A stretch of DNA of 53,680 nt from Candidatus Gallispira edinburgensis (GCA_904395805.1 CAJFNV010000024.1:1-53680), one strand, 5' to 3'. Shown: positions 1 through 9,671, numbered from the stretch's first letter. Notes: generated by a model not told the origin, from the letters alone. Translations and numbers: made by a program.

Positions 1-190
1 AATGAAAGCGAGCTTTCATTTTGAGCTCATAAGTAATATTATCGGAACTCTGTTCCGATTGCCGTGTACCACGGCGGCATCCCTTCAGGCTGCCAATATA
101 ACAGCCTCGGCTGATGCCTCGGTGACTTATCCTCGTAAATCTAAAGCAAGCTTTTATTTCCTTCGGATAAGTCATATTATAATTTTATAA
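1..190. repeat. Palindrome-rich region upstream of dnaN
   Basis: No convincing gene is present here. The stretch holds at least four inverted repeats: a 9-bp pair at 1-9/12-20, an 8-bp pair around 41-59, a short GCCGTG/CACGGC pair near 61-75, and a nested structure with outer arms GACTTATCC (124-132) and GGATAAGTC (165-173) and an inner AAAGC/GCTTT hairpin at 143-154. Positions 5-42 and 143-180 are imperfect 38-nt direct copies sharing AAAGC, AGCTTT and ATATTAT blocks. A 62-codon open frame crosses it but has no ribosome site and is built from the palindromes, so I do not call it coding. It may be a dispersed palindromic element or a structured RNA cut by the window edge. Confidence 0.6.
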
Positions 191-202
191 AGGAGATTTA
201 TC

Positions 203-1312
203 ATGCATATTGAATGTAATAAAAATAATTTAATAAATGCTATTAATATAGTTTTAAAAGCTGTTACTACACGTTCAACGATGGATATACTCTCATGTAT
301 ACTTCTTATAGCTGACAGGGATGGTTTCAGACTTATTGGTAATGATTTAAAATTAAGTATAGAAACAACAAATATAGAAGCTGAAGTTTATGAAAAAGGC
401 AGCATTGCATTGGATGCAAAAATATTCTCTGATATTATAAGAAATTTACCTACAGAATATGTTACGTTAAAAGTTGATGAAAAATTTAACTGTACCATTA
501 CTTCGGGAAAATCATTATTTAATATAAAAGGACTTGGCGGTGAACAGTTCCCTAAGCCTGAAACATTAAACAGAAATATAGGTGAAACAGAAATAAGCTC
601 TGCCGTATTAAAAAATATGATAAAGCAGACTATATTTTCAGTTGCAGTAGAGGATAACAGGCCTATACTTACAGGTGAACTTTTAAAGTTTGATGAAAAT
701 CAGCTTCATGTTGTGGCAATTGACGGTTACAGAGTAAGCTGGAGAAAAGCTCCTGTAGAATACCAGAATTATACGGAACTTGTTGTACCTGCAAAAACAT
801 TAAATGAAATATGCAGACTTTTGCCCGATGATGATACTAAAGTAAAAATGGTATTTTCAGCAATGCATATAATGTTTATTATAGACAAGTGTACTGTTGT
901 ATCAAGATTGCTTGACGGAGATTATCTGAACTATGAAAATTTATTTAACAGTGAGTCACCTCTTGTTTTGACGGTACATACTCAGGATCTGCTTACTGCC
1001 CTTTCAAGAGCTACAATTATAGCCGATGACAGTAAAAAAACCGAAATAACTCTTACTATTTCAGACAGATTTATGAATATAAATGCAAATACTTCTATAG
1101 GTACTCTTAATGAAGATGTGGCAATAAATATTGAAAGGGGAGAAGATCTTGTAATAAGATTTAATGCAAAATATTTAATTGATGTTCTAAATGCAATAGA
1201 TGATGAATATGTTAAACTTCATTTTAATACTAATAAGTCACCTTGTATTGCTACAGGTGTTACAGGTGACAGTTTTAAATATTTAGTTTTACCTATTAAT
1301 CCAAGAAGTTAA
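203..1312 (+). CDS. dnaN: DNA polymerase III sliding clamp (beta subunit)
   Basis: The 369-residue product matches the usual length of bacterial beta clamps. It begins with the typical start of a clamp (HIECNKNNLINAINIVLKAV), contains VPAKTLNEICRLLP in the middle domain, and ends with a clamp-like tail (YLVLPINPRS) of the YLIMPVRL type. The dimeric ring encircles DNA and tethers replicative and repair polymerases. The ATG at 203 follows AAGGAG at 190-195. It heads the order dnaN-S4-recF-gyrB-gyrA that is conserved beside the origin in Firmicutes; dnaA, normally just upstream, is not in the window. Confidence 0.97.
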   Translation: MHIECNKNNLINAINIVLKAVTTRSTMDILSCILLIADRDGFRLIGNDLKLSIETTNIEAEVYEKGSIALDAKIFSDIIRNLPTEYVTLKVDEKFNCTITSGKSLFNIKGLGGEQFPKPETLNRNIGETEISSAVLKNMIKQTIFSVAVEDNRPILTGELLKFDENQLHVVAIDGYRVSWRKAPVEYQNYTELVVPAKTLNEICRLLPDDDTKVKMVFSAMHIMFIIDKCTVVSRLLDGDYLNYENLFNSESPLVLTVHTQDLLTALSRATIIADDSKKTEITLTISDRFMNINANTSIGTLNEDVAINIERGEDLVIRFNAKYLIDVLNAIDDEYVKLHFNTNKSPCIATGVTGDSFKYLVLPINPRS

Positions 1313-1331
1313 AAGTTACAGGAGAATGAAT

Positions 1332-1562
1332 ATGGAATATATAAAAATTCATACTGACTACATAAAATTACAGCAGGCATTAAAACTTGCAAATGTTGTG
1401 GGACAAGGTTCAGACGCTAAAATTATTATACAGGATGGAATGATCAAATTAAACGGTGAAGTCTGCACACAAAGAGGTAAAAAATGTGTTGCAGGTGATA
1501 TAATTACTGTAAGCGGTGAGCTTTATGACAACGGAGAAGAATTTACTTTTGAAATACAATGA
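1332..1562 (+). CDS. yaaA: S4-domain RNA-binding protein (YaaA/RlbA family)
   Basis: A roughly 76-residue protein consisting of one S4 RNA-binding fold: LQQALKLANVVGQGSDAKIIIQDG followed by VCTQRGKKCVAGDIITV. The family lies between dnaN and recF in Bacillus and relatives, exactly as here, and is linked to ribosome assembly. Two in-frame ATGs are possible, at 1326 and 1332. The GGAG at 1321-1324 is only one base from the first, so 1332 with normal spacing is preferred. It is probably co-transcribed with dnaN, 13-19 bases upstream. Confidence 0.9.
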   Translation: MEYIKIHTDYIKLQQALKLANVVGQGSDAKIIIQDGMIKLNGEVCTQRGKKCVAGDIITVSGELYDNGEEFTFEIQ

Positions 1563-1632
1563 AATGATAAAGGGTTCAAATGATTTTATCACAGAATTAT
1601 AAAATCATTGAAACAGAAATGCAGGGACAAAT

Positions 1633-2700
1633 ATGGTTATAAAAAATCTTTCTTTAATTGATTACAGAAACATAGAAAAATTAAATATAGATTTGTCTCC
1701 TGATGTAAATGTGTTTTATGGTGATAATGCACAGGGAAAAACAAATATACTGGAATCAATGTATATGTGTGCTACAGGAAGAAGCCAGAGAACACATATT
1801 TCAAAAGAGATTATAAGATTTGGCTGTGATTCTGCCCATATTCAGCTTATTGTGGCCAAGGATAATTTTACTGACAAAATAAATATACATCTTAAATCAA
1901 ACAATAAAAAAGGTATAGCAATAAATAATATACCTGTAAGAAATGTAAATGAACTTTTTGGCACAGTTAATATTATATTTTTTTCTCCGGAAGATCTTTT
2001 GCTTGTAAAAGAAGGACCTTCCCAGAGAAGAAAATATATGGATATTGAACTGTGTCAGCTCAGCAAAATATATGCAGATAATCTTAGCAGATATTATAAA
2101 ATACTTAAAGAACGTAATGCCTTATTAAAAAACAAAACAGATGAAACTGCTCTTGATGTTTATGATTTACAGCTTGCCAAATACGGAGTAAAAATAATTA
2201 ATGACAGAACCGAATTTGTAAAAAATTTAAATGAAAGAGCGGATAATATACACAGGGACATAACATCACAAAAAGAAAATCTGCAGGTAAAGTATGTTCC
2301 GAATGTAAGTGCCGTGGATTTTGAAAAAAAATTGATCAAAAACAGAGATAAGGACATATTTTACGGAACGACATCTGTGGGAGTACATAAAGATGATTTG
2401 TCTTTTTATATTAACGGAGTCAATGCTCGGGATTTTGGTTCACAGGGACAGCAGAGAACGGTTTGTCTTTCCCTCAAGCTTGCAGAAGTTGAGCTGATAG
2501 AAAGCAAAACAGGTTATAAGCCGGTTTTGCTTCTGGATGATGTTCTTTCAGAGCTTGATAGGAGCAGACAGCTTTATATACTTCATTCAATTAAAAATAT
2601 TCAGACAATAATTACTTCCACAGGAATTGATGATATTAAAGATAATATCAGTGATGTAAAGTTCTTTTATGTAAAAAACGGTGTTGTTTCCGAATATTGA
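1633..2700 (+). CDS. recF: DNA replication/repair ATPase RecF
   Basis: A 355-residue SMC-like ATPase of normal RecF length. It has a Walker A loop GDNAQGKTN near residues 31-39, the RecF sequence FFSPEDLLLVKEGPSQRRKYMD, the ABC-type signature FGSQGQQRT near residues 270-278, and Walker B LLLDDVLSELD near 300-310. RecF loads RecA at single-strand gaps and assists fork restart. The ribosome site is weak (AGGGAC, 1622-1627). It is the third gene of the near-origin cluster. The small gene (remB) that lies between recF and gyrB in Bacillus is absent here. Confidence 0.96.
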   Translation: MVIKNLSLIDYRNIEKLNIDLSPDVNVFYGDNAQGKTNILESMYMCATGRSQRTHISKEIIRFGCDSAHIQLIVAKDNFTDKINIHLKSNNKKGIAINNIPVRNVNELFGTVNIIFFSPEDLLLVKEGPSQRRKYMDIELCQLSKIYADNLSRYYKILKERNALLKNKTDETALDVYDLQLAKYGVKIINDRTEFVKNLNERADNIHRDITSQKENLQVKYVPNVSAVDFEKKLIKNRDKDIFYGTTSVGVHKDDLSFYINGVNARDFGSQGQQRTVCLSLKLAEVELIESKTGYKPVLLLDDVLSELDRSRQLYILHSIKNIQTIITSTGIDDIKDNISDVKFFYVKNGVVSEY

Positions 2701-2756
2701 TTATTTATCTGTATTTTAATATTAATATAAAAACCCTTTATTTTTGCTTTAAAATG

Positions 2757-2811
2757 TGTTATAATGAATTTTAGATTTTAGGGGGTATCCCCCTACGAAG
2801 GAGTTAAAATA
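2757..2811 (+). promoter_or_regulatory. gyrB promoter (extended -10) and leader hairpin
   Basis: TATAAT at 2760-2765 is preceded by TG one base upstream (2757-2758), an extended -10. The -35 is poor, as expected for that class. The short leader holds a strong hairpin TAGGGGG-TAT-CCCCCTA at 2779-2795, ending 4 bases before the AAGGAG ribosome site. The leader is only about 40 nt. The hairpin is visible; a regulatory role is inferred. Confidence 0.65.
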
Positions 2812-4731
2812 ATGTCACAGCAGGAATATAATGAATATAATGAAAATCAAATACAAATACTGGAAGGTCTTGAAGCAGTAAGAAAACGTCCCGGTATGTA
2901 CATTGGTTCTACATCATCAAGAGGACTTCATCACTGTGTATATGAAATTGTTGATAATTCAGTAGACGAAGCTCTTGCAGGTTATTGTACTCACATTGAA
3001 GTGACTGTTCATGAGGACAATACTGTTTCAGTCAGAGATAACGGACGAGGTATACCTATAGGTATTCATCCTCAGAAAGGTATTCCGGCTGTTGAAGTAG
3101 TATTTACTATATTGCATGCAGGCGGAAAATTCGGCGGCGGAGGATATAAGGTATCGGGAGGTTTGCATGGTGTAGGTGCATCTGTTGTAAATGCCCTTAG
3201 TGAATGGCTTGTTGTAGATATATATCATGAAGGACAAATTTATGAACAGCGCTATGAAAGAGGCAATGTTATGCATCCTCTTAAGGTCGTTGGTACATGC
3301 CCTGAGGATAAAACCGGTACCTATATACGTTTTAAGCCTGATGGTGAAATTTTTGAAGAAACTATTTTTGATATAGATACTTTAAGACATCATTTGCAGG
3401 AAACAGCTTTCCTTACAAAAGGTCTTAAGATAACTCTTACAGATTTAAGACAAGAGGATAAGCCTCAGTATGTATATCATTATATGGGCGGTATAAAGGA
3501 ATTTGTTCAAAATATAAATAATTCCAAAAAGCCTATGTATGATGAAATATTTTACTGTGAGGGAACTTACAACAATATTGTTGTTGAAGTTGCATTTCAG
3601 CACAGTGACAGCTTTAATGAAATTAATTATTCCTATGTAAATAACATAAATACCATAGACGGCGGTACACATATTCAGGGGTTCAGAACTGCCCTTACAA
3701 AGACTATTAATGACTATGGCAGAAAGTTCGGATTACTTAAAGCAAGTGATAAAAATTTATCAGGTGATGATATAAGAGAAGGTCTTACATCTATTGTAAG
3801 TGTAAAAATTGAAGATCCTCAGTTTGAAGGACAAACAAAAGGTAAGCTTGGAACAAGTGAAGCAACTCCTGCAGTAAATTCTGTTTTGTCAGAAAAGCTA
3901 ACTTATTTCCTTGAAGAAAATCCCGAAATAGGTAAAACAATTATTGAAAAATCACTTCTGGCTTCAAGAGCAAGAGAAGCAGCAAAGAGAGCAAGAGAGC
4001 TGGTAAGGCGTAAGGATGTTCTTGAAAGCGGCAAACTGCCGGGAAAATTAACTGACTGTTCAGAAAAAGACCCTTCAAAATGCGAAATATATATAGTTGA
4101 GGGTAATTCTGCGGGGGGTTCCGCAGTTAAGGCAAGAGATGCCAGAACTCAGGCTATACTTCCTTTAAGAGGTAAAATTTTGAATGTTGAGAAGGCAAGG
4201 CTTGACAGAATTTTAGGCAATGAAGAAATAAAATCTATGATCACTGCCTTTGGTACAGGTATTCATGAGGATTTCAATATTGAAAAGCTCAGATATCATA
4301 AGATCGTGCTTATGACAGATGCCGATGTGGATGGTGCTCATATTACTACCCTTCTGCTGACGTTTATATTCAGATTTATGCCTCAGCTTATAGAAGAAGG
4401 TTATGTTTATCTTGCACAGCCTCCTTTATATAAACTTGAAAAGGGTAAACAAATTGTTTATGCTTATTCTGATGATGAGAGAGATCAGGCTATTGCTGAA
4501 ATGGGCACAGAAGGTATGAAACCTATTCAAAGATATAAGGGTCTTGGCGAAATGGACGCTTCACAGCTCTGGGAAACTACAATGGATCCGGAAAAGCGTA
4601 TTTTAGTTAAAGTTACTATTGAAGATGCAAGACTTGCTGATGAAATTTTTGATAAACTTATGGGTGACAATGTTGAACCAAGACGTGAGTTTATTCAGCA
4701 GGAAGCAAAATATGCAACATTAGATGTATAA
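2812..4731 (+). CDS. gyrB: DNA gyrase subunit B
   Basis: A 639-residue type IIA topoisomerase ATPase subunit, full length for Firmicutes. The GHKL ATPase part shows [34 protein letters not shown] and [19 protein letters not shown]. The TOPRIM part shows EGNSAGGSA and the metal-binding DADVDGAHI, followed by QRYKGLGEM and a C-terminal RREFIQQEA. With GyrA it introduces negative supercoils using ATP. It starts at an ATG with AAGGAG and lies 13 bases before gyrA, so the two form an operon with a probable own promoter. Confidence 0.98.
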   Translation: MSQQEYNEYNENQIQILEGLEAVRKRPGMYIGSTSSRGLHHCVYEIVDNSVDEALAGYCTHIEVTVHEDNTVSVRDNGRGIPIGIHPQKGIPAVEVVFTILHAGGKFGGGGYKVSGGLHGVGASVVNALSEWLVVDIYHEGQIYEQRYERGNVMHPLKVVGTCPEDKTGTYIRFKPDGEIFEETIFDIDTLRHHLQETAFLTKGLKITLTDLRQEDKPQYVYHYMGGIKEFVQNINNSKKPMYDEIFYCEGTYNNIVVEVAFQHSDSFNEINYSYVNNINTIDGGTHIQGFRTALTKTINDYGRKFGLLKASDKNLSGDDIREGLTSIVSVKIEDPQFEGQTKGKLGTSEATPAVNSVLSEKLTYFLEENPEIGKTIIEKSLLASRAREAAKRARELVRRKDVLESGKLPGKLTDCSEKDPSKCEIYIVEGNSAGGSAVKARDARTQAILPLRGKILNVEKARLDRILGNEEIKSMITAFGTGIHEDFNIEKLRYHKIVLMTDADVDGAHITTLLLTFIFRFMPQLIEEGYVYLAQPPLYKLEKGKQIVYAYSDDERDQAIAEMGTEGMKPIQRYKGLGEMDASQLWETTMDPEKRILVKVTIEDARLADEIFDKLMGDNVEPRREFIQQEAKYATLDV

Positions 4732-4744
4732 GAGGTAATATATT

Positions 4745-7252
4745 ATGGATGAAAATAATAAAACACAGTTTGATAAAATAGTTACTGCGGAAATTTCTGA
4801 AACTATGAAATCTTCTTATATTGACTATGCAATGAGTGTTATTGTTGCCAGAGCACTTCCTGATGTACGTGATGGTTTAAAGCCTGTTCACAGAAGAATA
4901 CTCTATTCTATGAATGAAATGGGTCTTGCGCCAAATAAAGCACATAAAAAGTCAGCAAGAATAACAGGTGATACAATGGGTAAGTATCATCCTCATGGTG
5001 ATGCAGCAATATATGATGCCCTTGTAAGATTGGCACAGGATTTCTCAATGAGGTATCCTCTTGTTGACGGGCACGGTAATTTTGGCTCAATAGACGGCTA
5101 TCCTGCAGCGGCGGCAAGATATACAGAAGCAAGACTTGCTAAAATAAGTCTTGAAATGCTTGCAGATATAGACAAAGACACAGTTGATTTTGTACCAAAC
5201 TATGACGGAGATTTTCTTGAGCCTACAGTACTTCCTTCAAGAATACCTAATCTTCTTGTAAACGGTTCAAGCGGTATTGCAGTTGGTATGGCTACAAATA
5301 TACCTCCTCATAATTTATCGGAAGTTATAGACGGACTTGTAAAAATTATTGATAACAGAATTATTGAAAAAAGAGATACTGATATTGATGAACTTTGCAG
5401 TATTATAAAAGGACCTGATTTCCCTACAGGAGGTAATATACTTGGTAAGGCAGGTATATTAAGTGCCTACAGGACAGGAAGAGGGAGAATTAAATTAAGA
5501 GCTCAGGCTGAAATAATAACAAAGCCTAATGGCAGAGAAGAAATACTTATTACAGAAATTCCTTATCAAGTAAATAAGTCAAGAATGCTTGAGGGTATAG
5601 GCGAACTTGTTAAGGATAAGAGAATTGAAGGTATTTCAGGTATACAGGACAGCACAAATGACAGAAACGGTATCCATATTTTAATCGAAGTTAAAAAGGA
5701 TGCTTCTGCTGAAATTGTATTAAATAACTTATATAAGTATTCGCAGCTCCAGGAAAGCTACAGTATTAATTTCCTTGCAATTGTTGACGGTATTCCTAAA
5801 GTACTTAATCTTAAGGAAATGCTTGAACATTATCTTAAATTCCAGGAAGATGTTGTAACAAGAAGAACAAAATTTGATCTAAAAAAGGCTCTTGAGAGGA
5901 TGCATATCCTTGAAGGTTTTATAAGAGCTCTTGACAACATTGATGAAGTTATTTCAATTTTAAGAGGTTCTCAGACAACTGCTGAGGCTAAAACAAGGCT
6001 TATTGATAGATTTGGTTTTACAGATGTACAGGTTAATGCAATATGTGAAATGAGATTCAGAAGTCTTGTAGGTATGGAAAGAGAAAAGCTTGAAAATGAA
6101 TATAATGAACTTACAAGACTTTCAGAAGAGTGGAAAGCAATACTTGCCGATGAAAACAAGCTTTTTGAAGTTATAAAGAATGAAATGCTTGAAACTAAGA
6201 GAAAGTACGGCGATGAAAGAAGAACAAAGCTTGTAGATGATTTAGGTGAAATTGATATGGAGGATATTATATCCGACGATATGTCAGTTGTAACAATGAC
6301 TCATTTAAATTATGTAAAGAGAATTTCTCTTGATACCTATAAAACTCAGCATAGGGGAGGCAAAGGAGTAATAGGACTCCAAATGAGAGAGGAAGACTGT
6401 GTTAAAAAGCTCTTTATAAGTTCAAATCACAGTTATATACTTTTCTTTACAAATAAGGGTAAGGTTTACAGAAAGAAAACTTGGGAAATACCTGAAGCGG
6501 GAAGAAATGCAAAGGGTACTCCTATAGTTAATCTTCTTGAATTGGATAAAGATGAAGAAATTTCAGCTGTTATACCTGTTAAGAACTTTAATGAAAATGA
6601 CTATCTTGTTATGATAACAAAACAAGGTATAATAAAGAAAACTTCAGCTGAACTCTTTAACAATATAAGAAAGGGCGGACTTATTGCCGTTAATTTAAAG
6701 GATAATGACGAACTTATATCAGTATTTATAACAGATGGAAATAATGATATAATTGCTGCAACAAGAAATGGTATAAGTATCAGATTTAATGAATCTGACG
6801 TTCGTCCTATGGGAAGAACAGCAACAGGTGTAAAAGCAATTAATCTTGCAGATAATGACTTTGTAATAGGTGCAGACTCTGTAACAAATGAAGATAAAGT
6901 TCTTTTGGTAACAGATAATGGTTTCGGCAAATGTACCTCATCTGAAAATTACAGAGTTCAGAGCAGAGGCGGCAAAGGTCTTAAAACTTATAAGATAACT
7001 GAAAAAACAGGTTATATAAGAGGTCTTTCAGTTGTAAATGATAGTGAAGAACTTATTATGGTTACAAGTGAAGGCGTTGTAATTAGGATCAAGGTAAGAG
7101 ATATTTCCACTGTAGGAAGAATTGCACAGGGTGTTAAACTTGTTCATTTAAACGAAGGCGTATCTGTTATAAGTATGGATAAAATAGATGAACAGTCTGC
7201 TGAAATTGATAAAGAACAAGACAGTGAAAATTTAACGGACAGGGAAGAATAA
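4745..7252 (+). CDS. gyrA: DNA gyrase subunit A
   Basis: An 835-residue breakage-reunion subunit. The catalytic tyrosine is Tyr126 in AAARYTEAR. The C-terminal pinwheel carries a GyrA-box QHRGGKG and a second, similar QSRGGKG, supporting gyrase rather than topoisomerase IV ParC. In the quinolone-resistance region [10 protein letters not shown] (residues 83-91), alanine is at the position equivalent to E. coli Ser83, while the Asp87 equivalent is kept. The acidic tail is a usual feature. The start is an ATG after AGAGGT, directly after gyrB. Confidence 0.98.
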   Translation: MDENNKTQFDKIVTAEISETMKSSYIDYAMSVIVARALPDVRDGLKPVHRRILYSMNEMGLAPNKAHKKSARITGDTMGKYHPHGDAAIYDALVRLAQDFSMRYPLVDGHGNFGSIDGYPAAAARYTEARLAKISLEMLADIDKDTVDFVPNYDGDFLEPTVLPSRIPNLLVNGSSGIAVGMATNIPPHNLSEVIDGLVKIIDNRIIEKRDTDIDELCSIIKGPDFPTGGNILGKAGILSAYRTGRGRIKLRAQAEIITKPNGREEILITEIPYQVNKSRMLEGIGELVKDKRIEGISGIQDSTNDRNGIHILIEVKKDASAEIVLNNLYKYSQLQESYSINFLAIVDGIPKVLNLKEMLEHYLKFQEDVVTRRTKFDLKKALERMHILEGFIRALDNIDEVISILRGSQTTAEAKTRLIDRFGFTDVQVNAICEMRFRSLVGMEREKLENEYNELTRLSEEWKAILADENKLFEVIKNEMLETKRKYGDERRTKLVDDLGEIDMEDIISDDMSVVTMTHLNYVKRISLDTYKTQHRGGKGVIGLQMREEDCVKKLFISSNHSYILFFTNKGKVYRKKTWEIPEAGRNAKGTPIVNLLELDKDEEISAVIPVKNFNENDYLVMITKQGIIKKTSAELFNNIRKGGLIAVNLKDNDELISVFITDGNNDIIAATRNGISIRFNESDVRPMGRTATGVKAINLADNDFVIGADSVTNEDKVLLVTDNGFGKCTSSENYRVQSRGGKGLKTYKITEKTGYIRGLSVVNDSEELIMVTSEGVVIRIKVRDISTVGRIAQGVKLVHLNEGVSVISMDKIDEQSAEIDKEQDSENLTDREE

Positions 7253-7272
7253 AAGCTGTTATTAACAATGCA

Positions 7273-7320
7273 GGGACAATTCATTGACTTTTAAAGTTTA
7301 TGAGTTGTCCTTTAATTTTT
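7273..7320 (+). terminator. Terminator after gyrA
   Basis: GGACAATTCAT pairs with ATGAGTTGTCC (one mismatch), and the inner ACTTT/AAAGT extends the stem. A T-rich tail (TTTAATTTTT) follows. It ends the dnaN-gyrA cluster. Confidence 0.7.
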
Positions 7321-7497
7321 ATACAGTTATAAATAAGATGGATAAGCATTTATTTTATATAGAGATGTTTTAAATTATATTTAATCGTATATTTAGTAGA
7401 AATATATAATAATTGGTACTATATATAGTATATATGTCGAAATTTTTTAATTGATATATTTTATTTATTCTGCTATAATCAATTATGGTGATTAAAT

Positions 7498-7743
7498 ATG
7501 AAAAGAATATGTAAATTTGATTTAGAATACATAAATAATTTTAAACTTTATATTGGAATACTTAAAGATGAAAAGGAATTTTCTATTGTAGGCATGCTTA
7601 TAAAAAATGAGAAAGTTGTTGAGTATTGTGAAACAATAGGAATATCTGATTATAATAAGGCTAATGAAATATTTAATATATTTAAAGATAATAAAGTATT
7701 CCCAAGTCATTTTTATAATGTAATGGATGATTTGTGTTTCTAA
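7498..7743 (+). CDS. Small hypothetical protein, DUF6514-like
   Basis: An 81-residue protein with no signal peptide or membrane segment. The arrangement, a short beta-rich start (YIGILKDEKEFSIVGMLI), a central ISDYNKANEIFNIFKDN helix and a C-terminal HFYNVMDDL, resembles the small clostridial DUF6514 family, whose members end in a similar V-x-D-[DF]-L. That resemblance is from memory and needs a profile search. The start ATG has a weak GGTGAT upstream. It stands alone between the gyrA terminator and the tRNA cluster. Function is unknown. Confidence 0.6.
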   Translation: MKRICKFDLEYINNFKLYIGILKDEKEFSIVGMLIKNEKVVEYCETIGISDYNKANEIFNIFKDNKVFPSHFYNVMDDLCF

Positions 7744-7782
7744 ATAAAAAATAAAAAAAATTAAAAAAATTAAAAAAAATGC

Positions 7783-7811
7783 TTGACAAATGTTGTATGT
7801 TGCTGTATACT
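7783..7811 (+). promoter_or_regulatory. Promoter of the Asp-Val-Leu tRNA unit
   Basis: A perfect -35 TTGACA (7783-7788), a 17-bp spacer and -10 TATACT (7806-7811) lie about 50 bases before the first tRNA. Runs of A upstream could serve as an UP element. Confidence 0.85.
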
Positions 7812-7861
7812 ATTATTTGTCGCTGGTACTTAATAGTTAAAGCGTTAAATATTTGATATAT

Positions 7862-7938
7862 GGCTCGGTAGCTCAGCTGGTTAGAGCGCTGGCCTGTCAC
7901 GCCAGAGGTCGAGGGTTCGAGCCCCTTCCGAGTCGCCA
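7862..7938 (+). tRNA. tRNA-Asp (GTC)
   Basis: The cloverleaf closes with acceptor GGCTCGG/CCGAGTC. The anticodon loop carries GTC, the T arm contains GGTTCGAGCC and the 3' CCA is encoded. It is the first gene of a three-tRNA transcript and the only one of the six here with an encoded CCA. Confidence 0.96.
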
Positions 7939-7943
7939 TATAT

Positions 7944-8016
7944 GGGAGCATAGCTCAGCTGGGAGAGCATCTGCCTTACAAGCAGGGGGTCACAGGTTCG
8001 AGCCCTGTTGTTCCCA
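7944..8016 (+). tRNA. tRNA-Val (TAC)
   Basis: Acceptor GGGAGCA pairs with TGTTCCC. The anticodon is TAC in CTTACAA and the T loop is GTTCGAG. CCA is not encoded. It lies 5 bases after tRNA-Asp. Confidence 0.95.
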
Positions 8017-8045
8017 TTTTTAAATACTGCTGTTGCAGTATTTAA

Positions 8046-8131
8046 GCCCGGGTGGCGGAACTGGCAGACGCACAGGACTTAAAATCCTGCGGGAGTTAAA
8101 TCCCGTACCGGTTCGATTCCGGTTCCGGGCA
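8046..8131 (+). tRNA. tRNA-Leu (TAA)
   Basis: An 86-nt class II tRNA with a long variable arm (CGGGAGTTAAATCCCGT region). Acceptor GCCCGGG pairs with TCCGGGC (one wobble) and the anticodon is TAA. CCA is not encoded. Confidence 0.95.
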
Positions 8132-8141
8132 GTTTGTAAAG

Positions 8142-8174
8142 GAGGGCTTCGAGTTACTCGGGGTTCTTTTTTAT
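8142..8174 (+). terminator. Terminator of the first tRNA unit
   Basis: CTTCGAG-TTA-CTCGGGG forms a stem with G-T wobbles, extended outward, and is followed by TTCTTTTTT. Confidence 0.65.
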
Positions 8175-8215
8175 TAATTATTTAAATAAAATAATTAATA
8201 AAATTAAAAAAAATC

Positions 8216-8244
8216 TTGACAAATGTATTTGTCTGTGGTAAAAT
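8216..8244 (+). promoter_or_regulatory. Promoter of the Asn-Glu-Cys tRNA unit
   Basis: TTGACA (8216-8221), 17-bp spacer, TAAAAT (8239-8244), about 28 bases before tRNA-Asn. The A/T-rich upstream resembles the first tRNA promoter. Confidence 0.85.
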
Positions 8245-8271
8245 ATATTTGTTGATGACAATTAACAATGA

Positions 8272-8343
8272 TCCTCGATAGCTCAGTGGTAGAGCAATCG
8301 GCTGTTAACCGATGGGTCGTAGGTTCGAGCCCTACTCGGGGAG
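8272..8343 (+). tRNA. tRNA-Asn (GTT)
   Basis: Acceptor TCCTCGA pairs with TCGGGGA, the anticodon is GTT in CTGTTAACC, and the T arm contains GGTTCGAGCC. CCA is not encoded. Confidence 0.95.
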
Positions 8344-8364
8344 TTATTTTATTTGTTAAATTTC

Positions 8365-8436
8365 GGCTCGTTGGTCAAGCGGCTAAGACGCGGCCCTCTC
8401 ACGGCTGAAACAGGGGTTCGATTCCCCTACGAGTCA
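8365..8436 (+). tRNA. tRNA-Glu (CTC)
   Basis: Acceptor GGCTCGT pairs with ACGAGTC. The anticodon stem CGGCC/GGCTG closes the loop CTCTCAC, giving anticodon CTC. This is the rarer Glu isoacceptor reading GAG; the main TTC species must be elsewhere. CCA is not encoded. Confidence 0.93.
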
Positions 8437-8462
8437 TCGCTTTTAATATAAAAGCTTATTAC

Positions 8463-8534
8463 GGCGACATAGCCAAGTGGCTAAGGCATTGGACTGCAAC
8501 TCCACGATCCCCAGTTCAAATCTGGGTGTCGCCT
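8463..8534 (+). tRNA. tRNA-Cys (GCA)
   Basis: Acceptor GGCGACA pairs with TGTCGCC, the anticodon is GCA in ACTGCAACT, and the T loop is GTTCAAATC. CCA is not encoded. Confidence 0.95.
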
Positions 8535-8535
8535 T

Positions 8536-8571
8536 AAAAGAACCTGTGAAATTAATTCACAGGTTCTTTTG
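8536..8571 (+). terminator. Terminator of the second tRNA unit
   Basis: AAAGAACCTGTGAA and TTCACAGGTTCTTT form a long perfect stem ending in a T run, directly after tRNA-Cys. Confidence 0.93.
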
Positions 8572-8644
8572 TAATTTAAATATCATATTTGTATTATTAG
8601 TGTAAATAAATTTTTATATTATGTAAAATTTAATAAACAATTTA

Positions 8645-8673
8645 TTGACATAACCTCTTAATTGTTGTATTAT
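8645..8673 (+). promoter_or_regulatory. Promoter of lepB
   Basis: TTGACA (8645-8650), a 17-bp spacer and TATTAT (8668-8673), about 36 bases before the preferred ATG. Confidence 0.8.
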
Positions 8674-8708
8674 AAGTATAATCCGCTTGATTGGGGGAAA
8701 ACTATAAT

Positions 8709-9383
8709 ATGAATAATGATAAATATGAAAATAATATAGAGTCTGAGGAAAGTGAAGAAAAAAAGAACGGAATTCTTAAAGAAATAATGAGTTGGGTATT
8801 TACACTTGTTTTTGCTGTAGTATTTGCTTATTTAATAACAAGATTTGTTATAGTAAATGCAATTATACCCTCTGCCTCAATGGAAACTACAATAATGACA
8901 GGAGACAGAATTATAGCAAACAGGCTTGAATATGATTTTAGTAAACCTGAAAGATATGATATAGCAGTATTTAAATTTCCTGACAGTACAGATACTCTTT
9001 ATATTAAAAGAGTTATAGGAATGCCGGGAGATAAAGTTGAAATAAAAGATAATGAAATTTATATTGATGACAGTACAGAGCCTCTTGAAGACAGCTTTAT
9101 TAACGGAAATATGATTACGGATAATGCTGTGTATTATGTACCTAAAGAGGGAGACTCTTTGGATGATTTCAGTGAATTTATAGATAATACAGAACTTTAT
9201 GATAAAGACGGAGATGGCCTTTTTGATGAAGATTGTTATTTTATGATGGGTGATAACAGAAACAGATCGGCTGACTCCAGATATTGGAATAATAAATTTG
9301 TTCCGGAATCACTTATGCAGGGAAAAGCAATATTCAGATATTTCCCTATTAACAAAATGAAAATAATTAAAAATGATTTTTAA
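8709..9383 (+). CDS. lepB: Type I signal peptidase
   Basis: A 224-residue membrane protease that cuts signal peptides of secreted proteins, which are abundant in this window. An acidic/Lys-rich cytoplasmic start precedes one membrane segment (residues 28-52). The catalytic serine is Ser57 in PSASMET and the general-base lysine is Lys100 in YIKRVIGMPGD; the conserved MMGDNRNRSADSRYW follows. An acidic insertion lies between the lysine box and the GDN box (about residues 120-170), making it somewhat long for the family. The longer frame opens with TTG at 8691, but the GGGGG at 8693-8697 serves the ATG at 8709, which I prefer. Confidence 0.95.
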   Translation: MNNDKYENNIESEESEEKKNGILKEIMSWVFTLVFAVVFAYLITRFVIVNAIIPSASMETTIMTGDRIIANRLEYDFSKPERYDIAVFKFPDSTDTLYIKRVIGMPGDKVEIKDNEIYIDDSTEPLEDSFINGNMITDNAVYYVPKEGDSLDDFSEFIDNTELYDKDGDGLFDEDCYFMMGDNRNRSADSRYWNNKFVPESLMQGKAIFRYFPINKMKIIKNDF

Positions 9384-9431
9384 TTATGGTATAAATTTAT
9401 TAAATTATAACTATAAAGGAGAGTATATATT

Positions 9432-9638
9432 ATGGCACAAACAGTTACCAAAGATATTATTATCGGTGAATTGATTTTGATTGACAGAGGTATTATACCT
9501 ATTCTTATGCAGGCAGGTATGCATTGTATAGGCTGCCCTTCTTCTCAGGGAGAAACTCTTGAAGAGGCATGTATGGTACATGGTATGGATGTAGAAGCTT
9601 TATTGACTGATATTAACAGTTATCTGGCTTCTAAGTAA
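9432..9638 (+). CDS. DUF1858 small protein
   Basis: A 68-residue single-domain protein: VTKDIIIGELI, then ILMQAGMHCIGCPSS with a C-x2-C pair, then LEEACMVHGMDVEALLTDIN. This matches the DUF1858 (hybrid-cluster-protein-associated disulfide) domain often encoded alone in Clostridia. A redox or metal role is suspected but unproven. It has a strong AAGGAG site and a terminator downstream. Confidence 0.88.
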   Translation: MAQTVTKDIIIGELILIDRGIIPILMQAGMHCIGCPSSQGETLEEACMVHGMDVEALLTDINSYLASK

Positions 9639-9671
9639 TTTTATTCAGCTTACAAAGTATTATAGCATAAA

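Noticed and set aside
2..190. Open frame of 62 codons before dnaN
   Set aside because: No ribosome site and entirely inside inverted repeats.
7862..8534. Ribosomal RNA operon next to the tRNAs
   Set aside because: No 16S, 23S or 5S sequence is present; the tRNAs form two independent units.
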